Source: Tritrichomonas musculus (lineage: Eukaryota > Parabasalia > Tritrichomonadida > Tritrichomonadidae). Taken from it: a stretch of 64,000 nucleotides of DNA. The DNA is taken from contig JAPFFF010000029.1 of NCBI GenBank assembly GCA_039105265.1, forward strand, positions 1,674,001 to 1,738,000, written 5' to 3'. Both the position numbers and the translations under genes were made by a program. This document shows positions 46,301 through 55,313 of this stretch, piece by piece; within the stretch, counting starts at the first letter, position 1; every line of letters begins with the position of its first letter. The notes below the pieces were generated by a model. The model did not search any database. It saw nothing but the letters and a program-made list of their open reading frames with translations, and was not told the origin of the DNA.

Positions 46301-48481
46301 TTAAATAAATATGTTTGCAAGTCTTACAGGAATCATAAATAATACTTCTTGAGTTGAATTTTCAGATACATTTTTATCAAATTCCTGCAATTCTGAATTC
46401 TCTGGCAATTCAATGATTTGTAGTGAATTATATCCATCAAAAAAATCTTCCATTTTTGTGATATGAGGAGGCATATAGAAACTTTTTATGGAAGTCATAG
46501 CAAATGATTCTTTATCAATTGATTTTAAATGAGAATTCATCGGAATGAATACTTTTTCAAGACGGCTACAAAAAGAAAACAAACAACGAATTTCTATCAA
46601 TTGAACAGGGATCGTGAAACTGACAATAGAAGAATTAGAAAAAGCACAATTGCCAATTACCTGAAGTTTTGAATCTGCAGGGAGTTCAAAATTAGCAAGA
46701 TTTCCACAATCGCAAAATGCTGAATCTCCAATTGAAGTTAAGCCACTTGGAATTGTAATCGATTCAATAGATGAGTTTAGAAATGCGCATTCATCAATTG
46801 TAAAAAGTTGTGAATTTTTTGGAATTTTTACTTTTTTAAGATTAAAACAAAAGCAAAAAGAACGCTCACAAATTTGCTTTACACTCGATGGAATCGAGAT
46901 GTTTTTAACTGATGAAAAATAGAAAGCATATTTATCAATTATTTCAAGTTTTGATTCAATTGGGATTTCAATGTGCTTGATTTTTTTACAGTATTGAAAA
47001 GCATATTGTGCAATTCTTTTAATGAAAGATGGAATGACAACCGTCTCGATATTTCTTCGTGCAAAAACTAAGACATCAAACACATCACTATTTTGTGATG
47101 ATTTTCCTAAAATAAAATCATTTTCATAAGAAATAAAATGCTTATTATTTGGATCAACTGTAAATTTAATTAAACTTTGCGTTGATTGACACCATCCATC
47201 TTTTAACTCAATTAAACTAGATGGAATAAAAAGCTCCTCAATTTTTGTATCATAAAATGAAAGCTCATCAATTATTTGGAGCTGTGAATTCTTTGGTATT
47301 TCAATATAATTTAAATCATAACACTCCATGAAAGCGTAAGAAGCTATTTGTTTTACACATGATGGAATAATGGCTCTTTTAATCTTTCTTCTTGCAAACA
47401 CAAGAACATCAAATTCATCACTTTCTGGTGTCGATTTTCCGAGAATTAAATCACCTTCAAACGACTTATAATTCTTATTGCTTGGATCAATTGTGAATCT
47501 ATCTAGATGCTGCGTCCGCTTGCACCAACCTTTTTTTAGTTCTTTCAAACTTGACGGAATTGAAATGCTTTCAATATTCGATTCATTAAAAGCATTCTCA
47601 TGAATAGAATAGATTTCAGAGTTTGTTTGGAAATCAATGCTTTTTAAATATAAGCAGAAATTGAATGTATCCTCAACAATTTCTGTAACATGCGAAGGAA
47701 TAGTTATGCTTTCAATTTGTGAATTAGAAAAAACATTTTTGCCAATTTTTTTAAGTTCACAATCTTTTGGAAATTCAACTTTTGTCAGATTGTAACACTC
47801 AGAAAAAGCACCTTCACAAATTTGCGTTAATTGTGATGGCAATGAAATTTTAACAAATGACGCAAAACTGAATGAAAATTTGCCGATTATTTGGAGTTTT
47901 GAATTGGATGGAATCTCGACAGTGTCAAGAACAGTGCAATTCATGAATGCAAATGGAGCAATTTGTTTCACAAATGATGGAATGATGGCCCTTTCGATGT
48001 TTCGTCTGGCAAATATAAGAACATCAAATTCGTCACTTTTTGGTGTCGACTTTTTGAGAATGAAGTCGTTTTTGTATGATGAAAAAATTTGATTTTTTGA
48101 ATCAATTGTGAATTCGTTCAATTTGGGTGTCGATTCAAAACATCCTTCTGCTATTTCAGTTAAATTTGACGGAATCATGATGCTTTCAATTAATGAAAAT
48201 GATAAAAAATGATCATTGAATATTTGAATCTCAGAATTTGACTGAAATCGAATGGACTTTATAGATGAATCATTCACAAATTGATCAGAAATATTGACTA
48301 CAATATATTCTTGTGAATTGTAATTGATGGAATAAGGAATTAAAATATCATTTTTATACAATTGACTTCCAATTAAACTTGCAGTTTTTGCTTCAGTATT
48401 TAAAGTATATTTGAAACCTTCGTGAATCACAATTTGTGCTTTAGCTGATTGTTTCTCTCCTTCTTCATTATGCTCTCTCAT
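46301..48481 (-). CDS. BspA-like leucine-rich repeat protein
   Basis: The 726-residue protein is composed almost entirely of LRR_5 (BspA-type) units of about 23 residues, such as IESITIPSHVTEIVEDTFNF and KQIAPFAFMNCTVLDTVEIP. A longer unit, 'DVLVFARRNIERAIIPSFVK', occurs three times (about 155, 390 and 510), so blocks of about 115-230 residues have been duplicated. Family knowledge: BspA-like proteins are a very large trichomonad family; some are on the cell surface. This copy has neither a signal peptide nor a C-terminal membrane helix, so a cytosolic location or unconventional export is more likely. The N-terminal 60 residues (KAQIVIHEGFKYTLNTEAKT) form the usual cap. The frame is intact from the ATG complementary to 48479-48481. 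Confidence 0.85.
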   Translation of the reverse strand: MREHNEEGEKQSAKAQIVIHEGFKYTLNTEAKTASLIGSQLYKNDILIPYSINYNSQEYIVVNISDQFVNDSSIKSIRFQSNSEIQIFNDHFLSFSLIESIMIPSNLTEIAEGCFESTPKLNEFTIDSKNQIFSSYKNDFILKKSTPKSDEFDVLIFARRNIERAIIPSFVKQIAPFAFMNCTVLDTVEIPSNSKLQIIGKFSFSFASFVKISLPSQLTQICEGAFSECYNLTKVEFPKDCELKKIGKNVFSNSQIESITIPSHVTEIVEDTFNFCLYLKSIDFQTNSEIYSIHENAFNESNIESISIPSSLKELKKGWCKRTQHLDRFTIDPSNKNYKSFEGDLILGKSTPESDEFDVLVFARRKIKRAIIPSCVKQIASYAFMECYDLNYIEIPKNSQLQIIDELSFYDTKIEELFIPSSLIELKDGWCQSTQSLIKFTVDPNNKHFISYENDFILGKSSQNSDVFDVLVFARRNIETVVIPSFIKRIAQYAFQYCKKIKHIEIPIESKLEIIDKYAFYFSSVKNISIPSSVKQICERSFCFCFNLKKVKIPKNSQLFTIDECAFLNSSIESITIPSGLTSIGDSAFCDCGNLANFELPADSKLQVIGNCAFSNSSIVSFTIPVQLIEIRCLFSFCSRLEKVFIPMNSHLKSIDKESFAMTSIKSFYMPPHITKMEDFFDGYNSLQIIELPENSELQEFDKNVSENSTQEVLFMIPVRLANIFI

Positions 48482-49109
48482 ATATATTTATAAATTGAAT
48501 CCAAATTTGGCCAAGTATCTATCAAAATTTGGCAAGAGAATAAATAAATAAATAAAAATAAATACAAAATGTTTATTATTAATATAATAATAAACATTTG
48601 ATCTACAAACAATATTAGCTAATCTGGTCTGAAACATTAACTTGTCATTAATTGTGAAAAGATTTACAGTTTCTGATGATCAATGAAGTTAATTTAGTAT
48701 TATTAGAGGCATTTTAATGACAAAACATAAATATTTTTTTACATTATTTTGAAAATATTTGGCTAATGGCAAATGAGTATTTCCTGGTTCAGTTAATTTT
48801 TTTCTTTTAGGTTTCCTTCAATCTGTACTTTATTAAATTATCATGATAAACATAAATTTCCTATTTTTTTTGCTTACGAAATTAGGTTTCGTATTGGTAA
48901 ATAGATAATCATTTCCATCTTATCTTCTTAATAAACTTCATCATGCAAAAATCCTCAAAAACTAGTTTTATGTTTCACAGATTATGGGAAATTTCTGATT
49001 CATTTTCTAGAACTATTTACAAGAATGCTCTTGAATAAAAAATAATAAAAAAAGTTGGTAAATCTAATTAAAAAAAATTCTATTTATTTAATGATTTTTA
49101 ATATTTGAT
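48482..49109. other. AT-rich intergenic region
   Basis: About 630 bases between the BspA-like gene's start and the end of the ankyrin modules. No feature is recognised. Confidence 0.45.
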
Positions 49110-49214
49110 TCATACATATGATTCAACTTTTTCTTCTTTGTTTTCATTATAAATCGAATATGAACTCAACAATTCTTTGACATCTTTTTTTCTTGCATAA
49201 TTGATGGCAGTCTT
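49110..49214 (-). other. Ankyrin module 4 (terminal) of the 49110-51065 gene
   Basis: The frame KTAINYARKKDVKELLSSYS ends at a TGA after ENKEEKVESYV. It begins KTA, like the start of an ankyrin repeat, and has the short charged tail expected of a true C-terminus. It has no ATG at its start. Confidence 0.55.
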
Positions 49215-49305
49215 GTAAAACATTTCATTTAAAAACTTTACAAATCATTCAAAATTTTAATTTGATGAAAAAAGTATGATTTGAACATTACGAAAACTTT
49301 TGAAT

Positions 49306-49404
49306 TCAAATATCTTCTATGTTAACATCAATGTCTTTGTGAGCCAACAATAATCGAACAGCTTCTATACGACCAGTTAATGCGGCCCAGATCAACGCTG
49401 TCCT
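49306..49404 (-). other. Ankyrin module 3 of the 49110-51065 gene
   Basis: 99 bases reading RTALIWAALTGRIEAVRLLL, then AHKDIDVNIEDI and TGA. It is one complete ankyrin repeat with no ATG of its own at the start. FN (TTT AAT) precedes it in the spacer. Confidence 0.6.
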
Positions 49405-49495
49405 ATTAAATGCTCAAGCTAAATTCCACAAATCATTCAAAATTTCAATCAAATGAGAAAAGTTTGTTTTGAACATAATGAACACTTTTTTGCAT

Positions 49496-49594
49496 TCAAA
49501 TGTCTTTCATGTTGATATCAATGCCTTCTTGTTTTAATAATAATTCAATAATTTCTGCATGACCTTTCTCAGCAGCATGAATCAAAGCAGACTT
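49496..49594 (-). other. Ankyrin module 2 of the 49110-51065 gene
   Basis: 99 bases reading KSALIHAAEKGHAEIIELLL, then KQEGIDINMKDI and TGA. It is one complete ankyrin repeat of 32 residues plus the stop. Confidence 0.6.
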
Positions 49595-49690
49595 ATTTAA
49601 ATATTTGAGATAAATTTTGTAAATCATTCAAAAATTTCAATATTATTTCAAAAAAAAACAAGATTTGAATATAATGAATACTTTTTGATT

Positions 49691-49789
49691 TCAAATGTCT
49701 TTCATGTTTATATTAATTCCATCTTGCTTTAATAATAACTCAACAATATCTGTATTTCCTTTATCGGCAGCATGAATCAGAGCCGTCAT
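49691..49789 (-). other. Ankyrin module 1 of the 49110-51065 gene
   Basis: 99 bases reading MTALIHAADKGNTDIVELLL, then KQDGININMKDI and TGA. It is nearly identical in sense to module 2. The spacer before it (49790-49895) is similar to the spacers before modules 2-4. Confidence 0.6.
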
Positions 49790-49895
49790 ATTCAAATAAA
49801 TGTGTCAAATTTTATAAATCATTCAAATTTTCAATCAAATGAAAAAAAAAAATAGTTTTGAATGTCATAAATTTTTTTTTGATTTATAATGTCAT

Positions 49896-51065
49896 TTAAA
49901 ACATTAAGGTTTTAATTGCTACATTTATATTAATACTTCCTTCTTCTAAATAAGCCTTGACAAATGAATAATAATCATAAGAGCACAAATAAAGGAACAT
50001 TTTTTTGTATTTCATATTGTCTGGGAAAAAACAATAATTATAGTTTTCAACCACATAACGATAAAGATTACTATTCCAGTTTGTTTCAATGTTATTATGC
50101 ACATCTTTTTCTGGAAACAAATAGTGCATAATGTACTTTGAAACATCGATGTGATGACATTTAATCGATTCTCCAAAAATTGCTGTATAATTATTATTTA
50201 GTGGTAAAATATTATTGTCTTCAAGATAATTGATCAGTTCTGCATTATTACTGTGGATTGCATAAAACCACATGTATGGTGTCAGTTTGACTTCACCATT
50301 TATTTGAAGGAATCTGATGATGTCATTTGATCCATAAAAAGCGGCATATTCAATCATTTTGATATTTGGTATATCAACCAGAAGTGGATTTGTTTCAAAG
50401 ATTGATTCTGGAATACAACTGTCAAATGATATGTTGTTTCTATTAAGATAAACGCTGAATTCTTTCACTTGGTTCTTTCGAATCAGTTCACATAAAAAAC
50501 TGTCATTTTCACCTTTTTTTCTTTTGTCATAGAAATCTTCTGACACGTCTTTCTTGATGTTTTCGATATATTCTTCTTCATTTAAAGTTGAATTTTTATT
50601 TTGATACTTTTGAATGAATTCTTCGGTTAGAAACGGGTTGATTTCTGGTGCAAAATATTCGGCATATTTCATTGCCACAAAAAAAACTTTTGTGACTTGT
50701 GAAACGAAATATTCATCAATTATAATTATTTTTTCTTCAATAAGAAATAAAAGAATTCTTTTGTTTTTCTTGAAAAGTTGAAAGATTTCTGAATTTGAAA
50801 AATATTTGTTGATATCTTTTTTGAAATGCAGCAGAATTTGCTCAATTTTACTAATGAAATTATGAACACGTTGATGATTGTTTCCAATGATATTTACTAG
50901 TCTTAATATTGATTTGACTTCATATTTGTCTTCAATCATACGATATTCAGCAATAAGCTTAACAAAATTCGCATAATTTTCTTCCTCGTTGGACTCATTT
51001 TCAAGAAATTCGAGGATAGCATTCTGAATCCTTTTCATTTTTTCTTTCACTTCTTCAATACTCAT
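49896..51065 (-). CDS. DUF3447 ankyrin-family protein (N-terminal part)
   Basis: The 389-residue protein has the family architecture: helical leader (VKEKMKRIQNAILEFLENES), the GENDSFLCELIRKNQVKEF linker, DUF3447 (about 230-315: MIEYAAFYGSNDIIRFLQIN, ESIKCHHIDVSKYIMHYLF) and the following segment NYCFFPDNMKYKKMFLYL. It ends EGSININVAIKTLMF-stop, at the position where ankyrin repeats normally follow. Four such repeats do follow, each separated by a stop-containing spacer. Family members are thought to be scaffolds, but no function is established. The same break occurs in the gene at 44148. Start: ATG complementary to 51063-51065. Confidence 0.75.
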   Translation of the reverse strand: MSIEEVKEKMKRIQNAILEFLENESNEEENYANFVKLIAEYRMIEDKYEVKSILRLVNIIGNNHQRVHNFISKIEQILLHFKKDINKYFSNSEIFQLFKKNKRILLFLIEEKIIIIDEYFVSQVTKVFFVAMKYAEYFAPEINPFLTEEFIQKYQNKNSTLNEEEYIENIKKDVSEDFYDKRKKGENDSFLCELIRKNQVKEFSVYLNRNNISFDSCIPESIFETNPLLVDIPNIKMIEYAAFYGSNDIIRFLQINGEVKLTPYMWFYAIHSNNAELINYLEDNNILPLNNNYTAIFGESIKCHHIDVSKYIMHYLFPEKDVHNNIETNWNSNLYRYVVENYNYCFFPDNMKYKKMFLYLCSYDYYSFVKAYLEEGSININVAIKTLMF

Positions 51066-51820
51066 GAAATAAAGTATTTTTATTTTTTATTGAAATTATT
51101 TGAAAGATCTCATTGAATTAAAACAAAAGAAATCAACTGACTAAAAAAATAGAAATGTTTTGATTTCTCTTTTCACAAAAAGAATTTAAGGATAAACTAT
51201 CATATGAAAAAGAGTAAAATACCAAGTATTCAAAAGATTTAATTTTATAATAGAAATTACAATTTAATCCAATAAATATTTTCATTTGATATATTAATAA
51301 TTATATCATTCAATAATAATTTTGTTAAGTTTGCTACTGTATATTATATCAACGAAATCAAGAAAATATGATGTTTGATTTTGAATCAATTTCAAATATG
51401 TTTTAATTATTTACATAAAATGAATTAAACTATTAAATTAAAAAATGCAAATCCTAAAAAATGATAAAACACTTATAATTTGTAATCGCCGAATTATTTA
51501 TAATTATATTTTTTTTTTTAGATTATTTATGATTTGCATCATATCCATAGTAGAACATAGATATTACGAGAATAAATTCTATTAATTATTTTATTTCAAG
51601 GAAATAAATAAATAAAAGAAATTAAAATAATATATGAAAATCTTTTTTTAAAATATTATTCATTTATATTTGATCATTGGCTTATTTATTAATATTTTAA
51701 TTAGTTTTTAATAATATTTTTAAAATAACCTATCTCCATTAGACATTATCAACTTTTTTTCTTTCGAAGGTTATTTTAACTTTTTCTGAAAATTTCACAT
51801 CACATTTTTTCTCCATTTTG
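51066..51820. other. AT-rich intergenic region between divergent genes
   Basis: About 750 bases. A TCACATCACATTTTTT stretch at 51795-51810 may hold the initiator of the Myb gene. Confidence 0.45.
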
Positions 51821-52399
51821 ATGCAAGCCAACTTAAATTCTTCCAAGAACAACAAAAGACCCAAAAAAACATTTACTCCAGAAGAAGACCAAACAATCAA
51901 CTTAGTTGTAAGACTATTTGGAAACAGAAATTGGGAAATGATTTCCACGTTTTTAAAAGGAAGGACAGCAAAACAGTGCAGAGACAGATACATGAATTAT
52001 TTGAGGCCAGAGTTTGAAAACATCGAATGGACTCAAATTGAAGATGATCTAATTCTTGAATTATATTCAAAGCATGGATCAAAATGGTCCTTAATTAGCA
52101 AGTATTTCCCCAACAGAAGCCAAATATCTATTAAAAATAGATATAAATTTCTTCAAAATACAACGAGCATAGAAAAAAACAAGAAAGATAAAAATAATGA
52201 TGATTATTCTGATAATAATCAGTTAAATTTAGATTTACAAATAGAAAATGATAATATGAATTCAATATCAGATAGTGTTCAGAATTATCCTGATTTTGAT
52301 GATTTCGATGAAAATAGTATAAATATTTTAAACGATAAATTGTTTTTTGATTCAGAATTTGAAGATCAATATTATGAATCATTGAACATTTATCAATGA
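51821..52399 (+). CDS. Myb-like DNA-binding protein with two repeats
   Basis: The 192-residue protein has a Myb repeat at about 13-62 (KTFTPEEDQTINLVVRLFGN, NWEMISTFLKGRTAKQCRDR) and a second at about 65-112 (EWTQIEDDLILELYSKHGSK, WSLISKYFPNRSQISIKNRY). These are R2R3-type repeats with helix-turn-helix recognition helices QCRDRYMNYL and SIKNRYKFL. The first Trp of repeat one is Phe, as in many R2 repeats. The C-terminal 70 residues are Asn/Asp-rich and acidic (DFDDFDENSINILNDKL), a plausible activation region. Two-repeat Myb proteins are a large trichomonad transcription-factor family, some of which bind TAACGATA-type elements. ATG 51821 is used; the frame's TTG at 51818 is not a likely start. 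Confidence 0.85.
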   Translation: MQANLNSSKNNKRPKKTFTPEEDQTINLVVRLFGNRNWEMISTFLKGRTAKQCRDRYMNYLRPEFENIEWTQIEDDLILELYSKHGSKWSLISKYFPNRSQISIKNRYKFLQNTTSIEKNKKDKNNDDYSDNNQLNLDLQIENDNMNSISDSVQNYPDFDDFDENSINILNDKLFFDSEFEDQYYESLNIYQ

Positions 52400-54207
52400 A
52401 ATTTATTTTGTATTTTTGATTTTTTGTCAAAAATATAGCAATTATTAGATAAAATATTTTAGAATAAATAATATCACCTGAATACATATACCTTTTGATT
52501 TATGATTTTAATTTTTATTCATTTGAAAATAATGAAACATTATGATATATCCAAATAAGAAATCATTATATAACATTATGAAATAATTATTTTTTAAAAA
52601 TGTTTGTAATTCCATACAATTGGCCTTTGCAGATATAACAATGTTTTTTTTTTTAATTTGTTTAACAAAATATTAAAAATAATATAATTTATGAATATAA
52701 GAAAGCAAATAGATAAAATAATATGCCAATTTAAATAAACTATACAGGATAAAATGTTTTTAAATATGACCATTTTTTTATTCAAAAAAAATTGATAAGA
52801 TTTCTATAGTTTTGATAAGATACCCTGACAGTAAATCAATTCAAATCATAAAAGTGAAAAAAATTATATTGTTTTAATTCAATGATCTTTGAAAAAAAAA
52901 AAAAAAATATTCTTAATGCAACTTCTTTGAATTTAAAAATCAAAATAAAATAAGAACGATCACTCCAATTTAATAATATTTAAATCTTGATATTTTGATC
53001 AGTCTGACCGATTCTATGAGATTATTCAAATTAATTGAGATATTTTTTTGAAGTCAATAATTTATATATAACTCATAAAAAAAACAATATATAAACAATT
53101 AAACATTTGAATATAAATATTAACATTATTTTATAATATATAATAATAATAAAAAGTGCTATTAAAGCAGTATATGAAAAATCAAATTTAAATCATTCTG
53201 AAAAAATTAATGGTAATTAAATAAATTAAATAGATAAATCATTTGATGTTTATTAATAGCAAATCAGTTATTTGTTCAGCAAAAAATAATGTATTTTTTA
53301 AAAATGAAATATTCGTAAATAGAACTCAATTTCAACTCCAAAATTTTAGATTGGAAAAAAAAATAGTATTATATATTAACAATTATTTATCAAAAATATT
53401 ATTTATCAGGTATTTGGCGAGAAAACGAACCTCGCCAAAAAAATTCGAACGATAGATTCAATTCTTTCAAATTATTTGAAGGAAAAACTCACAATTTACT
53501 CGTTAGACGATTAGAATTTCAATAAATTATTTTCATGCTAATTATTGAAAATTGAATATCATTGAAAGTATGTATTATTTATTATATATATTTCTTGATC
53601 AATTATATATATACATTTAACATAATTTTTAAATAAATTATATATATAAAAATAAATAACAAATTAATAAATAAATCTAATGTAATCCTTTGTTATTATA
53701 TTAAAATACATAAAAATAACATTATAAGGTCAATATATAACCATATCTCTCTTTTTATATTAATCTATTTTTATTTTGATAAAATTTGAATAAATATCTT
53801 ATTAAAATAAAAATATAATTTTAATAATATACATATAATTATATGAATCTGTATTTATATTCAAAATATTAATATTTTTATTGAATATTAGAATCTATAA
53901 AAAAAAATTAATCGTTTTTTATCTGAAAAATTTATTTAATAATTTCAATTAATTCAAAAAATTTGGGACCTATATCTCAATTTTCATTGAATTTTGAGAA
54001 ATATTCTCAAATCATATTACAACTCTGATTTTGATCAAGATTCTATGAAAAAATGTTTGGAATATAGATAAAGTATAAATCTATTCAAAATGATTATGAA
54101 AACAAGAGAAAATTTTCTAAAAAGCTCAATCTTAAAAATAGAATACAATTGCGTATTTATAAAACTAATAAACTTTTTTTCTTTAATTTCTTCAAGGAAA
54201 ATTGGAT
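52400..54207. other. AT-rich intergenic region
   Basis: About 1.8 kb with over 85% A+T. A perfect hairpin at 53413-53439 is listed separately. Short frames near 52594 and 53243 have no domain. Confidence 0.5.
53413..53439. other. Perfect 9-bp stem-loop
   Basis: TTTGGCGAG pairs with CTCGCCAAA around a 9-base loop (AAAACGAAC). The stem has more G+C than anything near it. It could be a small RNA structure or part of an old inverted-repeat element. Confidence 0.45.
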
Positions 54208-54495
54208 TCAGCATGAATTGGTTTTAGTTTCTTTAATGATAACAAAATTTTGTTTGTCAATTTCATATTCTGCTTTTTCTTTTTCTTTTCTATCTATGTA
54301 CTTGATTTTATCTTCTGTTTTATGGCCTTTCTGACCTCTTTTTGAAAATAGTTTCTTCAAATAGTTTTTTCTCTTTATATTTGCTTTTTTGCGGACTGCC
54401 AAATGTTTCTTTCGTTTTACTAATTTATTCATTTGATTATCAATATTTTCAGTTTTTGCTGCTTCTAAGGTTTCACTATTAGACATAAGATTCAT
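54208..54495 (-). CDS. Small Lys-rich hypothetical protein
   Basis: A 95-codon frame from an ATG (MNLMSNSETLEAAKTEN) to TGC-stop. It encodes a strongly basic helix (MNKLVKRKKHLAVRKKANIK) followed by KYIDRKEKEKAEYEIDKQNF. The composition could suit a ribosome- or nucleolus-associated protein, but I recognise no family. The frame is modest in length and the DNA AT-rich, so it may be spurious. Less biased codons than the surroundings are the only support. Confidence 0.35.
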   Translation of the reverse strand: MNLMSNSETLEAAKTENIDNQMNKLVKRKKHLAVRKKANIKRKNYLKKLFSKRGQKGHKTEDKIKYIDRKEKEKAEYEIDKQNFVIIKETKTNSC

Positions 54496-55313
54496 GAAAA
54501 AATGAAGAGATGAGATTAAAATTGAATTACCTCAATGTTTATATTCAAAATTTTCGCATCATTCAAAAAGTTTGTTTTTAAATTCATCAACATTGACTCT
54601 CTTGTATTATTCACAAAGAATTATTAAAATTGATCTCAATTAATTTTTAACATTCTATGCTATTTTTTAAATCATTAATGAATTTTAAAGGACTTCACAT
54701 TTGAAAATTTTTTAATATCAATATCATTAAAGCAAATATTAAAATAATATATTTATATCATTATGTTTTTATTTGAGTATGCATGCAGTCGTTAATTATT
54801 TATATTTCATTTGTCAAAGTACTCATAAACGATTGAAGAAATTAAAGAAAAAAAACGTCATTATATTTTATAAAAATAAAATTATGAAAAAGGAGATGAA
54901 AGTCAAAAGTTTGGTTTTTTCAAGAGTTTATGAGTGTGCAATCAAAATGGATGATAATGAATATACCATCAGCAAATAAACAATTTGAATAATAAACATT
55001 TGCTAATTATTTTTTTTATTCTTTTTATTGTTTGATCACTATCAAAAAAAAATGTCTGTCATTATCTGATTCATCGGAATTTGGATTTTCATTTTTTGTC
55101 AGATTTAAGCCACAACAAAATAACAAAACTCTATTGGATACGAAACATTTATACCGGAAAATGTCATTTGTCATTGATTCTTCTGAATGACAAATAGAAT
55201 CGAAATCAGAAATGCAAGGTAGAAAGTCATTGGTTTAATATTGGTTGGCTTGAGATCATGAAGAACCAGTTTATTTGAATGAAAGAATCGCAAACATTTC
55301 TTTGATTATTTTG
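54496..55313. other. Intergenic region, no supported gene
   Basis: About 820 bases. A 68-codon frame at 54773-54979 (Lys-rich) is not convincing. Nothing else is recognised. Confidence 0.4.

Larger units (their letters stand above)
49215..49895 (-). repeat. Tandem array of ankyrin module plus conserved spacer, period 190-195 bp
   Basis: Modules of exactly 99 bp alternate with AT-rich spacers of 91-106 bp (49215-49305, 49405-49495, 49595-49690, 49790-49895). The spacers are clearly related. Each begins near TTTGAATTCAAAA (less clearly in the first), has TTCATTATGTTCAAA in its first half and (T)TGAATGATTTGTAAAATTT in its second half. Each ends in AAT plus AAG, AGG or ATG just before the T-A-L or S-A-L of the repeat. 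All contain stops in the coding frame. Confidence 0.7.

Noticed and set aside
49595..49690. Ankyrin spacers as ordinary spliceosomal introns
   Set aside because: The ends do not follow GT...AG at the module borders and the known trichomonad branch/acceptor motif is absent, so they are reported as unexplained spacers.
54773..54979. 68-codon Lys-rich frame
   Set aside because: Short, low complexity, in AT-rich DNA, no domain.
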